DNA of 64,000 nt. It comes from Pilatotrama ljubarskyi. Its lineage: Eukaryota > Basidiomycota > Agaricomycetes > Polyporales > Polyporaceae. The notes below the pieces were generated by a model. It did not search any database and had not been told where the DNA came from. It saw only the letters and a list, made by a program, of their open reading frames with translations. This document shows, piece by piece, positions 33,771 through 49,666 of the stretch. Numbering within the stretch: the stretch's first letter is position 1; the number at the start of each line of letters is the position of its first letter. Position numbers and translations under genes: made by a program. The DNA is taken from contig MU277719.1 in NCBI GenBank assembly GCA_022385805.1, positions 62,001-126,000 of the forward strand, read 5' to 3'.

Positions 33771-36700
33771 TTAACCCAATTTGGCACTCATCTTGTGCAC
33801 CTCCTCCAAGAAGTCGAGCAAGCAGCTCGCACTCCACGCCTGGGTGTTGCAGGAGTCAGGGCAGTGTTCGCCATCCTTGTTCGTCAACTCTGGGATTCCA
33901 GCCCAAGGGTCCTTTTGGATGTGCTCACGAGGCTTGAGCAGGATGCGGTGGAGGTGGTGAAGAGTCTGGGTAGGGTCCTGTATCAAACGTGAGCGACATT
34001 GTCTCGCCGGCTGTTTCTAGCACTCACAGTCTTGCCAACGCCGACCTTGGTGTCGAAGTAAAGATATGCACGCAAGAAGTAGCCAAGCGGCCAGCCCCAC
34101 TCCGGACCCTAGATGCAACTGTCAGAAGCAGCGAGACGCGGTATATGCGTTGGTACATACATTGTGGTAGTTCCAGCCCTTCGCGATCGACGGATCGGTG
34201 CCGTCGTTGGCGTTGTCGTAGTACGGCCGGTACTGCAAGTCGATAGGATCGAGCGTCTTCATACCCAACGGGCCACGAAGCACTTGATCGGCGAGCCTGA
34301 GTGCGCCCAGCGCATGCTCGGGATCGAAGAGCTCTGGCGCGACCGTCATGGCGATCGGGAAGTTGGGGCGGAACTGGTAGTCCGACCACTCCCTACCAGG
34401 TCCAGAACCATATACGTCCTTATAGATGCCTCTCCGGTTGACGATGCTTGAGTTGATGTTGTACTTGACGTCTTCGCTGGGATCTGGAGGCCGTCTCAGT
34501 CTAACAACGATCCCCGTCTACGACGGAACTTACCAGTGGGTACATAATAGCACTTCTCGAACGACGACTGGAGCAAGTCGTTCCACTCCTTAAAGGTGAC
34601 AAGGCGCTTCTTTCCGTCGACTAGGAGAGAACATCAGCCTCGTATCCGGTATGTCATTTTTGTCAGGACGTACCCTCTGCCTCGACGCCCTTGAACGGGA
34701 ACTTGCCCGCCTTGGACAGCTCATCCAACCACCGCAGCGTGCTCTTGAGGAGACCTGTTATCTCGACAGGGGCACCGTCGCGCGGGGTACCGGGCAAGCC
34801 CTTGTTACCCGCCTTCTCAGACTCGCCCATCTTGTCCATCCACGTGCCGCAGTTGTAGCGGTTTCCGCCGAAGATGAGTCCAGTCTTCCAGTCAACTTGG
34901 ATGTCGATGTTGAAGCCTTCGTCGCGCATCTGCATGTCAAGGTTCGGTCCAGCGTTGTACTCTCGGAAATGGATGCCGTCAGCGTGGCGTTGCAAGATCT
35001 CCTGGATGATCTCCGCGATCGTGCTCGAGTAGGCGTACGCGCGAGGGTCGTTCCAGGCCACCCAGGTGTCGTCCTTGGGGAACCGTCGCTTGACAGACTC
35101 AGACAGGATCGACAGTCCACCAGGGGCGCTCTTCGCGTAGTCCTGGATGTTCTGCAGCATCCACCAGGGCGAATCACGGGAGTTATACCTGGGCATGCGT
35201 CAGCTGAACCGTACATTTCGGGGAGATCGGCGACACTCACCGAGGGTTCCGCAAGGAGTCGAGGAGGTTGGGGATGAGACCATGCTTCAACGTAGACGCG
35301 AACGCGAGAATGTGTGCCTTTGCCCCGTCGAAGTTGCCAGTGGTGAGGAACAGGCCGCGAAGGGAGATGAATACGTCCCGACCCCAGCACCGCGCCCAAC
35401 CTGCGGCAAAGTGCGGCAGCCCGGCAGCCAATGAAGGCGTCGGCTTGCCGGGATCGAGAGACGCAGACTTCACCTGCCCGTGCATCTGGATAGAGCAAAG
35501 AGCGAGGTTCTGCGTGAAGTCGTGCCCACTGGAAACGAAATTCGACGCCTGCTCGATGGCTGCCCGACGAGCCGCCTTGTAAGCCTCAGAGATGATGATT
35601 GCGAAGTACTTCGGCCTCAAGAATGGCGGGACCGTCTGCTTTACACGCTCCAAACGCTCCTGGAACCACTTCGCAGGGTGCGCCAGTGCAGGGAAGACAT
35701 CGACTTGCCTGTGGCAGAGATTGTCAGGCATCGCGCTAGTGAGCCAGAGTGGTCACTTACTTGAATAAACGATTGTGGACATAATCGAAGGCCCAGGTAC
35801 CTTCGCGCAGATGAGCGCACAAGGGATGGCCGAGGTCGTTGTATCGCATGATGTGCCGGAGCGGATGCATCCAGCCCTCCAGGCCGCAGTACACCAAGTT
35901 GCCAAGACCAGGGACGGCGTAAGTCCCGATCTCGCCGTCTGTGGCATCCCTCTCTTCTCCCTCAGCACGATGTAGGACGACGTTAAGATCAACGAGGTTG
36001 AGGTTGCCGAACGCAGTCTCAGCGCCCTCGGAGCAGAATGCATCGAGGGTGCTGTCCAGACCCTGAAGTTGGGTCTCGAACACCATGAAGCTCCCGGGAG
36101 GGAAATAGTCGGGGACGACGATCTCCGCGAAGGGGCCTTCGCCATCTAGCCCTTGAGGCACCACAACTTCTGGCATGTCGACGAGTTTCCCCGGAAGACC
36201 ACGCAAAGTATTGGGGTCCTTGTCAATTTCATACGAAGGAATATCGATGTATGCGCCGTAGACGAACTTCACTTTCGTGCTCCGGAGTTTGATCGGCGAG
36301 ACTATATGCGTGTCAGATGCATGTGTTGACAGAGAGAGAAGGAGAAGCGTACTGTAGCCACGGTCCTTAGAACCCTTGTGGAATGCGGTGTGAGCGACCA
36401 GGATGTACCCCTTCTGGGTGTTCGGTTGAACTCGATGGAGCACGATGTACTTGATTACGCCGTCAGCAAGGATCCCGCGACGTTAGCCAAAGCCCACTCA
36501 CATCGTTCTCCTGATGCACATGACCCTCCTCGTATCCGCCAAGCGCCATCTCAGTATGGAGCGCGTTAAGGAGACGTTTCGCCTTGGCGATCCCACTGCG
36601 CTCTCCGAGATTGGTTACCTCGTATTTACGCTGCTCGCCGACCAGGTTGAGGAGCTTGGGATAGAGATCGTCGAAGCCCTTGACGGAGCCAATGGCGGAG

Positions 36701-39290
36701 AACGAGAATGTGATCAGAGCGCCAGTAGACAATGTATCCTCCGCAGAGCGTTTGTCCAGGTACGACTCGTTATCATGGGTGAGGTCGTAGAAGAGAGCAT
36801 GGGGGACGGAGCCGTTGTGCGGTATCACGACACAGTCGCGGGTGGGGCCTTTTCCAGTCGGAGGAGGGAGTTCTGCCTTGCTCGTCATGCAGGCGCCATC
36901 CATCGACCCTAGTACAATGCAGATGAGTGCCTAGGAGGAAGAGAGAGCTCGACACAACTTACCAATGGGCTTTCCCAGCCCATGACGGTAGAGCAACCTC
37001 GAGAACTCTTTGGGATCCCAAGCATTGCCCGCCTCCCTGATCAAGCTGTTGATGCCCAGGCGACTAACGAAGATGGTATCCATCTCCTCACTCCCAGTAA
37101 ACAGCTCCGCACAGACGTAGAGGTTGGGGTTCACAGCTCGGGCAGCATCCAAGAGGGTGACACCGACGTGCAGAGGGGTAGAGTGACAGTTGTCGATCCT
37201 GAACCCCTCGAAGATCTCGGCGAGAGAAGTCACGTACTTCGTCATGTACTCCCACAGCCATGGGTTAGAGGAAGGCCCGTCGCCGTACCGCAGCTTCACG
37301 CAGTCGCCCCAGACAATAACCTCGCGCCTGAGATACGCCTTTGATGGCCACAGAGCGAAGTTCGAGAGCGGGTCTGCATTCCAGATCCATCCGTTGTTAG
37401 CGAGAGAGTATTTCTCCGGCTCAGACTTCTTAAGCCGCGTGAAATACGGCTCAACGAGCGGAAGCCTACAAGGGCGTCAGCTACCACTTCAGCTAAATCG
37501 CTCAAGTTTGAACTCACTGAGGCGTGATGGGTCCCAGCTTCGGTCCATGCTCGTCCAAGCGAGTGTACTTCAGCCGGTTGCGGATGTTATCCAACGCGAC
37601 CTTTGTGTCCTCGGTCCATTCCTCGTAGAGAGGTACATTGAGCACGTCAACAACGCGCACCCAAGCGTCTGCGAGGGACTCGCTATCGTCTCCAAGGTTG
37701 ACGAAGGCGGCCTTGACAAAACCCGCTGCAACGGGGCCAGCCACCTGCGTGCCGAACCTCTTCTCGAGCTTCTTGAACCCGTCGATCTTGCCGGAGTCAC
37801 GGATGATCTCCGCAAGCTCGACGACCGTCTTGTAAGCTACGTCGGGGCCTGACCACGGGGCGATGTCTCCTCGGTCTAGAGCCTGCTTGATCGCTCTCCG
37901 CTCACGAATGACGTCGAGGACGTAGTACTGCCACAGGGACCGTTCCTTGAGATACGCGTCGAAGGCTTCGACGAGCTTGGTGATGTCCTGCTCGGACATG
38001 ATGGTCGTAGGGAGGCCCGCCGCCTGCAGGCCGGCGGAGAATTCGAGCATAGCCGTGTCAAGTTCCAGAGCCGGTGTCAGGTGTGGCGTATTCGCGGGAC
38101 TGTAGCCTGTGAATTGACATATGGTAGTTAGCACCCATGCCCCCTCTACAATAGATTTCCTTACCAGCTTCTGGATGCTCCACAAGCCAGGGACTGTCGT
38201 TCGCAGTGTGATTGAGCACGACGTCGGTGAGGCTGAGCAGACCATATTCCTCTCGGGCGATCTTGAGCATCTCCTCCACCTTGGCCTTGCCGCCATCAGA
38301 CCCGATATCCTTCTTGCCTCCCGGGAACATCGAGGGCTCGTAGACGAGCTGGTTCCGGATGGAGTACGGGCTGTCGCTTTCTCCACGTTCCTGCAACGGA
38401 GTCCAGTGGATCATGTTGTAGCCTCGAGCACTTGTCTCCGCGAAGTAGTCGCGCCAAGACGTCACAGGACCCATCCACTTGGAGACCAACGTCAGGATGG
38501 ACAGTCCGTCCAAGGGAATGTTGACGTAGTCCGGTTTCACAGACGAGCCATCGGGTGCAACCTTGCCTCCGGACAAAATAGGCGTGCGAGCCTTGGTCTT
38601 GAGGATAGGGTCTATGTTGAAATACCCTTCGCGGCCCTTGACACGAGTGCCAGGAGAGTCGCCATCGTACTCGATCCAGTAGACAAACGCGCCGGCATGC
38701 GAGATGGGCAGATCGATCTGAATGGGGGAGGAGAAATCCGTAGGAAGCCTGTCCGTGGGCTATCGGTCGAAAGAAGCAGTGTCATAGCAATTCATGGGCG
38801 TACCGTCGCTCAGAGAAGTGATCGCGCGAAAAACGCCCGCCATTCAGAGGGAAGTTCGTCTTGAACACACCATTCCTGGAGGCAGGCGTACCGGCGTCAA
38901 GAGTTACGCGAACGACGTACGGCGTGTAAGCCGGAGGGAGACGCATATACTATGATTGTGAGTTAGATGTGTTACTCAAAACCCAAGACAATCAAGGGGC
39001 ATAATGGCGGCAGTGTACTACGAACGCGCGTGCCGGAGTAGAAAGCGAGAGGAAGTTTACTCAACAGCTCGATCTTTGTTAGGCCCGCCATCTGGGTCCA
39101 GACGGAGTTCATAAACGCGTATCGGCTGGTCGGTCTTGCCCACGGACTCAAAAAACTCGATTCCCTCGTCGGCGGGTGTCTTGGGTGTCTTGGGTGTCTG
39201 AGGCGAGCTCCCGTTCGACTGAGACAGGTTAGGTTTGGGGATCTTCACAGAGGCGAGCGCAGCCTTGGCTTTCCTTGTAGCTTTGGGCAT
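33771..39290 (-). CDS. GDB1: Glycogen debranching enzyme (4-alpha-glucanotransferase / amylo-1,6-glucosidase)
   Basis: A long multi-exon gene from MPKATRKAKAALASVKIPKP to MSAKLG. The N-terminal domain has MRLPPAYTPYVVRVTLDAGT and GVFKTNFPLNGG. The transferase catalytic half has WMGPVTSWRDYFAETSARGY, FRIDNCHSTPLHVG (nucleophile Asp) and LYVCAELFTGSEEMDT (acid Glu). The glucosidase half has ARCWGRDVFISLRGLF and YNSRDSPWWMLQNIQDYAK. Bifunctional enzymes of this type are about 1500 aa, consistent with the span. It acts in the cytosol with phosphorylase to degrade glycogen branches. The first intron (38950-39060, donor GTAAAC) joins NKDRAVD to MRLPP. A TPKTPKTP repeat near the N-terminus could be phosphorylated. 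A canonical TATA box lies about 85 nt upstream. Confidence 0.96.
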
Positions 39291-39631
39291 GGCGAAAGAA
39301 CAAGGCGGCTGGAGAGTGAAGATCGAGGAAAGAGACGGGGAAACGCGTCTGGGGGAGGAGAAGGACGCGACGGATTTTATACTTGCAGAAGGCCTGGACG
39401 CGCGCGTGCGGGGTCCCCAAATGAACGTCGAGCCGGGTCATCGACACGGTCCAATCAGCGCGTACATCTCCGCATGACGTCAACGCTTCACCTGCCTTTC
39501 CTGGACGGGAGCCTTGGTCGGCAAATTGCGAACCCTGCGGGCGTCTGATCTTCCACGTGGGCTACTACGGCACTGCCACTGGACTCGTGTCGGACATCCA
39601 AGTCCAAGTCAGGCCTTGTGCCACAACCACC
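39291..39631. promoter_or_regulatory. Divergent intergenic region GDB1-SGF73
   Basis: These 341 nt are shared by two 5' ends. Apart from the minus-strand TATAAAA, no element was recognised. Confidence 0.35.
39375..39381 (-). promoter_or_regulatory. TATA box of GDB1
   Basis: TATAAAA on the minus strand lies 85 nt upstream of the GDB1 ATG, a spacing typical of a core promoter with a short 5' UTR. Most other genes in the window lack such a clear element. Confidence 0.55.
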
Positions 39632-40783
39632 ATGACACTCAAGCTCAAGCCAAGCCCCTCACCACCCGCGTCCCCATTCTCCTGGGAAGTCTCGCCGCAG
39701 ACACCTCCGTCTCATGGAGGCATGGACGCGCCACTCTCTCCGCCAACGGCGTGGCTTTCCGCGAAAGACATGAGGATGTTCGGGGCAGAGCCGCTCGACC
39801 AGGAGATCGGCGTCGTGAAGTGCCAAGAATGCCTCAAGCCGATACTGCGCAGTGCGATCCTCGAGCACGCAGGTGAGCACTAGCCTGCATAGGCAGAGTC
39901 ACACCGTTTATGTCCGTGTCAGAGAACTGCGCCAAGATACGGTCTGGAGGAAAGAAGGGGAGCAAAGGCAAGCTCGGAGCAGACTTGGATGCGGGTATGT
40001 GCGTGCGCACTGTTCCTTCATCCTTGCCTCACTGACCCCTTCCTGTCAGACAAGAAAGGCAAGAAGCGCAAAGCGGAAGACGAGCTCGACGATCCGGGCG
40101 CGCCTAAGCCCAAGAAGGCTGCTCGCCCACGCGTAAAGGGTCCAGTCGACTATGACAAGCAATGTGGTGTCATCAACGACAAAGGCCTACCATGCTCGCG
40201 ATCTCTCACTTGCAAGTCTCATTCTATGGGCGCGAAGCGCGCTGTGCAAGGTCGTTCAAAACCCTATGATGAGCTCCTCCTTGAGTGGAATCGCGCCAAC
40301 AACCCGAACTGGGTCGAGCCCGTAAAGAAGGAGAGCAAGGCAGAGCGGAAGGAGCGAAAGGAGCGCGAGAAGGCGGAGAAGAAGCGTCTTGCTATGGAGC
40401 AGGCTGCGGCGGCTGGGATAGATGTGACGAAGAAGGCCGCGAGCGCAGCGACTGGCGGGACGACCAAGAAAGGGAAGAAGGCCATTGCGACGACCGCAAC
40501 AGCGACGACTGCTGTGGCTGCTGCGACGCACGTCGGACCAACAGACGACGTCTACGAGAACCTCGACGACCTCGATTCCGAAACGGAGCTCGATTCGCTC
40601 GTGCGCGCGGTCCGGGTCGCGCGGAGTCGCAGTGTTATCGGCACGCCTCTCGCTGTCCCATGCGATACGAGTTCATGGTTCGTCGCCCGGCGAGAGCGTC
40701 TGCGGACCTGCAATCAACTGCTCCAGAATGCCCTGATGTCCTCTCGGAGTGCCGCAGTTCCAGTAGCCAGTAGGCTCACGTAG
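39632..40783 (+). CDS. SGF73: SAGA deubiquitination-module subunit Sgf73/ataxin-7 (SCA7 domain)
   Basis: Three exons. The N-terminal zinc finger ([20 protein letters not shown], then CAKI) is the Sgf73 module that docks the Ubp8 deubiquitinase. The SCA7 domain follows ([40 protein letters not shown], then DELLLEW), which contacts the nucleosome in SAGA. A Lys/Glu-rich coiled region and an Ala/Thr tract come next, then a short tail. The start was chosen at MTLKLKPSP because the upstream frame looks like 5' UTR. Sgf73 anchors the module that removes ubiquitin from histone H2B. A second SAGA subunit, Ada1, lies 12.4 kb away. Confidence 0.9.
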
Positions 40784-41465
40784 GCTCGCTGACCACCGTT
40801 CTCGAGGTACGGGACATCTGGTCTTCGCATCCGAGACACTCTTGATGCCCATCACCCTCAGACGCTCATACTTGATACCCTGAACTGCTGTTGAAGATGT
40901 GCGGGCCTGTGCATGGAGGTTCTCAGGCGGACTCGCGGCTGCCATGTATCATACTGAACACCACGTGTATTACTACTGTAGCAAACCGGAACATATGTGC
41001 AAACTCAGACTACATCAACCGACGGTCTGAAAATTGGTAGGTATGAATTCTTTGACCGTTTTCACTAGGCCGCGAGCCTGAATCCCTCCCTTGGCATTGA
41101 GGCTCCGGCGGTTCCACGGCCATGAACTACGTACAAGTAGCCTTCACAAGTAATCCGAGTTGGAGGGAAACCCTCCGTCTTTTGCTGAACGAGCCTAGCT
41201 AGCATTCCCGAACCAGTCCTGCTAAACTACGAATACTAGAGCCATACTACTAGTACGACTTGAATCCAATGATGGGTGTACAGCGGCCCATGGTGATGAA
41301 TTTCCCTCGTACATGCTGACTTGCAGCTGTGCAGGATGGTCCTTCGACTCCGATCCTATGTCAGTCATGCTGGGAACTGGATTCTGTACGAGCACGTTAT
41401 GATGCATTCAATGAACCAGCTGTGAACTGCCAGTGGTACTTACTGTCAACGGACATAGCTGTTCC
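40784..41465. other. Convergent intergenic region with a small hairpin
   Basis: About 680 nt between the 3' ends of SGF73 and the oxygenase gene. No coding frame resembles a known family. A perfect inverted repeat GGAGGGAAACCCTCC lies at 41162-41176. Confidence 0.4.
41162..41176. repeat. Perfect short inverted repeat (6-bp stem, AAA loop)
   Basis: GGAGGG-AAA-CCCTCC could form a GC-rich hairpin in transcripts from either strand. It sits between two converging genes and might influence 3' ends. It may also be chance. Confidence 0.5.
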
Positions 41466-43280
41466 TTAGTTCTGCGCGGCCTCATTACCACTACTGGCGT
41501 CGGACTCGGCGGAAGGCCCATCTTCCTCCCCAGTGCTGCCATCTTCAGTTTCCGAGTCCGAATCCGGTTTGGGTAGAACGATCAACGCGTACGACAAATA
41601 CACGCTATCTTCCCGCCACGCCTGCGCTTCGTTGCCGACGTAGTTGCATGTTTCCTCTTCCTCTTCCTTGTAATTGACTGTAGACCTGCGGAGGTCGAGA
41701 CTGAAGAATGGTATCTCCTCGACGCCTTCAAGCCAGGGACAGCCACAGGACTCGTGAGATAATCCGCGCGAGCTCCGTTTCCGGCCCTGCAAAGCATCGA
41801 TGTAACCGCTAGCGAAGGGGTATACGGAGGTTTCGCAGGACATCTTGAAGTGTGACATATCACGTTCTTCTGTGCCCCATTCGGAGAAAGCAGTAACAAC
41901 TACAGGCATATGGTGGACGTCGACATCTTCGAGAGCTCTCACAGATTCCACGATCATTGCGTCGAAGCCTGTGAAATGCTCGGTTCCTAGGCAGTACTTG
42001 TGCTCGAGGAGGATGCCGTAGGGAGCTTCCATTTCCTTTATGATGTCGCGAATTTGTAAGGGGACCATCGCCGACATCTTCTCCGTCTGGCCGCCGTCAT
42101 TGGATGCGCGGAAGATCTTGAAGGCTATGACTGCCCGGTAGCCATCTACCACTTCCTTCACGCGGTGGCGAACATCCGGGTAGAAGGCACACCAGTGCCC
42201 GCAGAGGGCATGCATATGCTTTCCATCCACGACAAGACCACCGTAATAGGAGGTGTCGCCCAAGCCGATGAGGAAGGTTCCCACAAGATCCTTCTGCGGC
42301 GTGTCGCGGTGCTCCTTGAAGTGGCCATCGGGTCCATAGAGGTGTATCTTATAGGGCTCAGCGCGGACGTTTGTGCTCGGGATGAAGTGTTCCTCCCACA
42401 GAGCTTCGATGCGTCGCAGAAGTTCAGGTTCTACGCGAAATTCCGACGAATTGATCTCGCGGGCATTGCGGACATGACTGTTGATCTTCGTTGTCTGCTC
42501 CAGCACGTCGCCATAACCAGACATTGCGGCACTGTCATACCACTGTTTGAGACGTGCCTCGCGCATCCTCTCCCCTGTGTTCTTCCATTGGTAGGACACT
42601 CGAGAGGAGCCCGGTTCAGGGTGAATGGAGCCAACGAATTCGCAACCCGGTCGGGCGATGGACAGGCTGAACTCCCTGTCGAGGAAACCAGATGCAACGT
42701 TACGCCCCCATTCCTTCATGAGGCTCCCTAGCCTATCCACACGCTCCTTGACAACAGTTATTCATTGTGGGGGAGCAAAAGCGCACCGGGACTCACAGCA
42801 TTCCTTTCAACCCGGTCGAACGTTTCGGGACTTAAAGAATCGGTCTCGACATCGTCCTTCGTGATTTTGTCCTCGCGGAACGAATATTCCAGCATCTTTC
42901 GGGTGTTTTCGTAGACCTTCGTCGGACAATGGCCTATCTGAGGAAGTTCTTCGACTTCCTGGAGCGCCTTGATGATCTTCAGCGCGGACGGGAGGGCATG
43001 CGAATGAACCGTATCGGCCACTGGCACATGGTCTAGACCGGGCTGACCGCAATCCTAGGAGCCGACTGCTCAGCATAAGATGAAATGCCTCGCGTGGCGC
43101 TGTGCTGACCTCTGCTACTGCTCCAGTTGTGGCAATTTGAGGATCCGGAATGTCTTCTTGCGGGTCTTCGTCCTTCTCGAGGCGCTGGCGCTTGCTGGCA
43201 CGGTTGTCCGGTGCAGATGAAGAGGGCGAGGGCGGGGTCAATCTCTTTACAAGCCCTGCTGAGGAGGAAAAGTCGGCCAT
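41466..43280 (-). CDS. 2-oxoglutarate/Fe(II)-dependent oxygenase-like protein
   Basis: Three exons (43280-43110, 43054-42797, 42746-41466) give 569 aa. The double-stranded beta-helix core reads YKIHLYGPDGHFKEHRDTP, then GTFLIGLGDTSYYGGLVV, then YPDVRHRVKEVVDGYRAVIA. H-R-D and the downstream His of DVRHRV form the expected iron triad, and the Arg/Tyr in DGYRAV may bind 2-oxoglutarate. The N-terminal exon has a basic, NLS-like KRQR after a Ser/Pro stretch. The C-terminus is acidic (DSDSETEDGSTGEEDG). This resembles the prolyl-hydroxylase-like oxygenases abundant in basidiomycetes, but the substrate is unknown. The alternative start MTV at 43289 is three codons upstream. The gene lies in tandem with PAAF1. 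Confidence 0.8.
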
Positions 43281-43333
43281 GACGGTCAAGCGGAATGTTG
43301 GTACGTAGCAGGTATTTGCTGCAGCGCCACCGT

Positions 43334-43340
43334 CTTATAT
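43334..43340 (-). promoter_or_regulatory. TATA-like element of the 2OG oxygenase gene
   Basis: ATATAAG on the minus strand lies about 54 nt upstream of the predicted ATG at 43280. The position is compatible with a core promoter. Confidence 0.35.
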
Positions 43341-43578
43341 GCGCTGGCGGAATGTGTCTCACGGCTCAAATAGGCATGGTTTTGTGACATGAAAGGGATG
43401 TCCCAAAATGGACGCACTTTTCTTCTTGAAGCGGCCTAGCACATCGTAAGTTAGCGTACACGAGAGATCCGTTTACATATCCTGCCATCATCTGACAAAT
43501 GCCAAGGTCAGAACAACAACAACGCGGCACTCGGAAAACACTCACGCTCCATCGACCCTTACTAGCACCTTATTGTGT

Positions 43579-45070
43579 TTACGCCCTGTACCTTCGAACC
43601 ACTCCGTCATCTGCCGCCGTCCATACCTCCTGATCAACCGCTTTCACGAAGCGCACCGCATCGCAGTCCGTTCCGACGAGCTCCGAGCGCACTCGTGGCC
43701 CGTCGGGTCGTAATTGTGAGATGTACGGCAGCCCATCCTCGGTCGCAATGGCGAGGCCCACTTCGGCAGTTGTATCCACGTCAGAACGAGACGGTAAAGA
43801 CGCGAGGCCATATCGGTCGCCGGTCAGATCAACGAAAGTGAGCTCCTCTATCGGCGCTTCATTTCTTCGGAACGCGACCGTAGGCCCTTCGCCTAGAGCA
43901 CGGACATCGTAGACTGAAGTCAATCCCGATGCAGAACCTGTGGCGACTAGGCTGCGCTCGGGACTGTATGCGATGGTTTGTAGCGCAGACCGTGCGTTTG
44001 GCGAGCCGACGGGGGAACGGAAGGCTGCGCGCTTCGTACGAAGATCGAAGACCTCGAACGAGCCGTCCTGCAGCGCACAGAAGACGACCTTGTCTGATGT
44101 CTCGACTTCCCGAGGGTCAACGCTCTCCTCTGAGTCCATGTTCCCTGCAAAGTCCTCCCACCGTTCTCCTGAGCTCAGCCCTATAACCGGGACGAAGTTA
44201 TTGGATCCTGCAGCGAGAGTGCGAATTTGCGAGCCCGACGGCATGTCCCAGAGACGGATCGTGCCGTCTTTCGATGCTGACAAGACGTTGCGTCCGCGCG
44301 CGATGATGGACGTCGAGGTGACTGCTCGAGTATGTCCCCGCAGAGTACGTGCAGGATTGACTTTGGTCGTGGTATATGAGGGTGAATCCGGAGGGTCGGC
44401 GGGAAGGACGGAAAGAGAGAAGTCCGCGCCAGCAGTGAGAATCACCCGCGAGGAGGGGAAGAAGCGGACGGAGTTGACTGTGCTCAGGTGAGGTTTACTA
44501 GTAGCCGAAGGAGCAGCAGAAGTCGAGATTGTTGGGCGTATGTACACTGAGCCGTCGTGGTATCCGGTCGCAAACTGCGATCCATCAGGAGCGACGTCAA
44601 AGGCGGTGATCTGTGTTTGCTAGGTAATTCAGAGTGCATATCAGCGCCTCCAGGTCTACAACCTCCAACTCAGAGACTGCTATTCTGACCTTCCGGACAT
44701 CGGAGGGATTCGAGTAGGTGGAACTGGGTACGGCAATTCGAGTATCGCCTATGTCCAAAGGCGGGCAAGCCACAGAATATAGTGCCTGACGAGCATGATG
44801 CCTCAGAAGATCACCTCATTCGTAGAGCAATAGACGCACCGTTCCATGGCTCCTGAACTCAACACCGTCACGGCCTTGGTAGACCACCAGATCTCGATTG
44901 TGCTCGTCCAGAGTGGCTGTGGCTTTGCCATGGACCGATGGTTCCCCATACTTGTAGCATGAAACCCAGAAGCTATCTTCTGGGACTACACCTTCGAGCA
45001 CATCTTTGACGACTGCTTGGAAATCGTGTTGGAGGGTGCAGATGGGCAGCACGGTAGCTTGCGCGTTCAT
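43579..45070 (-). CDS. PAAF1: Proteasomal ATPase-associated factor 1 (Rpn14 homologue), WD40 protein
   Basis: The N-terminal exon (MNAQATVLPICTLQHDF, then DSFWVSCYKYGEPSVHGKAT) matches the PAAF1 opening, where human reads WLSCYPPGKPSLYG. A second exon (LYSVACPPLDIGDTRIAV) leads to WD repeats: HLSTVNSVRFFPSSRVILTA, GHTRAVTSTSIIARGRNVLS with KDGTIRLWD, and the diagnostic end GTDCDAVRFVKAVDQEVWTA followed by DDGVVRRYRA. PAAF1/Rpn14 is a chaperone for assembly of the proteasome 19S regulatory particle base and binds an Rpt subunit. There are at least three exons. It shares a 432-nt divergent intergenic region with NBP35. Confidence 0.9.
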
Positions 45071-45502
45071 ATTCGCTGAAGATCCCTAGATCGAACGAAC
45101 GTGCAGATAAAGTCGCGTGATACTGTAGGTTGTGTTCTTGTGGAGAATACGGGCCTGCAGCTGCGTCTTTCTGGGCTTCTCCCTGTGGGTCACGCTGATG
45201 GCAGAGCTCCGGGGCAGGTGAACCAGGCGAAGAGGTAAGTGTACGGTAGAGCCGCCGATCGAAGAGTAGGGCCACCAAGTGAGAGTAAGAGCGAATGAAG
45301 GAAGCGAGATAAGATTAGATTAGATTCCAGTGCCCCGGACTGATGACAAACTCGATCACACTTTGTGGCGCTTCTCGTCTCTCAGATTCTCTGACTCTCC
45401 GTTGAACGAAGCTTGGCGACTACCTTCATCTCGCTGCATACGGCTGTGGTAATATTTTGCACATCTGCGTCCTTTTGAAGGAGACAAACACTATTTGCCG
45501 TC
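45071..45502. promoter_or_regulatory. Divergent intergenic region PAAF1-NBP35
   Basis: 432 nt with a threefold AGATT tandem at 45312-45326. No other element or gene was recognised. Confidence 0.3.
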
Positions 45503-46637
45503 ATGATTGCATTGCAGCACGCAACACCCACGCCCGATCCGCTCTCGGTTCCGGCGAACGCGCCAGAGCACTGTCCGGTACGTTGAATGTGCCCTGACTA
45601 CGCTGCTCAGTACTGACGGAGATGTGTAGGGGACGGAGTCGGAACTCGCTGGTAAAGCGGATGCTTGTGCGGGTTGCGCGAATCAGGAGATATGCGCGTC
45701 GGGACAAGCGCGAGGACCCGACCCCGCACTACCTCTCGTACGCGAACGAATGTCGACAGTCAGGCGAAAGGTCCTCGTTCTGTCCGGGAAGGGAGGCGTA
45801 GGGAAGTCGACCTTTACAGCGCAACTTGGTTGGGCATTCGCAGCCGATGAGAACCTGCAGGTATGTTCACCGTGACGTCAGGAAGTTAATCCGCCGTACT
45901 GACCCCCACGTAGACGGGGATCATGGATGTCGACATCTGCGGCCCCTCAATACCTACCATCCTGGGCATTGCCTCCGAGCAAGTGCACGCATCCTCATCT
46001 GGCTGGTCGCCCGTCTACGTACAAGACAACCTTGGGGTGATGTCCGTCGGCTTCATGCTACCATCCTCGAAGGACGCGATCATGTGGAGAGGCCCGAAGA
46101 AGAACGGCATTATCTCTCAATTTCTCAAGGACGTTGACTGGGGCGATCTCGACTACCTTGTCATCGACACTCCTCCGGGCACGTCGGACGAGCACCTGAG
46201 CGTCGTGCAGTACCTGAAGGAGAGCGGGATCGACGGCGCAGTCGTAATCACCACGCCCCAGGAGGTCGCGCTGCAGGACGTCCGGCGGGAGATCGACTTC
46301 TGTCGGAAGGTCGGCATCCGCGTGCTCGGCCTAGTGGAGAACATGTCCGGCTTCGTCTGCCCGAATTGCAAGACGGAGTCACAGATCTTCAAGCCAAGTA
46401 CAGGTGGGGGAAAGCGTCTGGCGCAAGACATGAACGTGGAGTTCCTTGGTGCTATCCCTCTCGACCCGCGGATAGGGAAGAGCGCAGACTATGGCGTGAG
46501 CTTCCTTGACGAATATCCGGACAGCCCTGCAAGCGTCGCATACCTGGACATCATAGAAAGTGAGTGCCCATTGGTTCTCGTAGCTATACACGCTGACAGT
46601 TCCCGCAGAGATCAAGAAGCAGCTAGGAGATGCCTGA
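45503..46637 (+). CDS. NBP35: Cytosolic Fe-S cluster assembly factor Nbp35/NUBP1
   Basis: Four exons (45503-45577, 45630-45860, 45914-46559, 46609-46637) give a 326-aa P-loop NTPase. The N-terminal ferredoxin-like motif C-x13-C-x2-C-x5-C (EHCPG ... [15 protein letters not shown]) binds a stable 4Fe-4S cluster and separates Nbp35 from Cfd1. The deviant Walker A is [17 protein letters not shown], followed by [10 protein letters not shown] and [12 protein letters not shown]. The bridging-cluster CxxC motif is [11 protein letters not shown]. With Cfd1 it scaffolds transient clusters in the cytosol for transfer to apo-proteins via Nar1 and the CIA targeting complex. The last exon encodes only the final residues KIKKQLGDA. 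Confidence 0.97.
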
Positions 46638-46839
46638 GGGATCGTGTATCATCGACGTTCATTTGTACTTTTGAGGCATTGTATGCTCTAGATGAAGTGA
46701 CCGTTCTACTACTGCGTATACTACCTACTTACAACCAGTCCATCGACCATATGTATGTGTATCTATCTACCGGAGGCCGTATATGCACAAATACAATATC
46801 AGTACATCTCTATGGACTGCTCAGTCTGCCCGTCACGAA

Positions 46840-49666
<2,827 letters not shown>
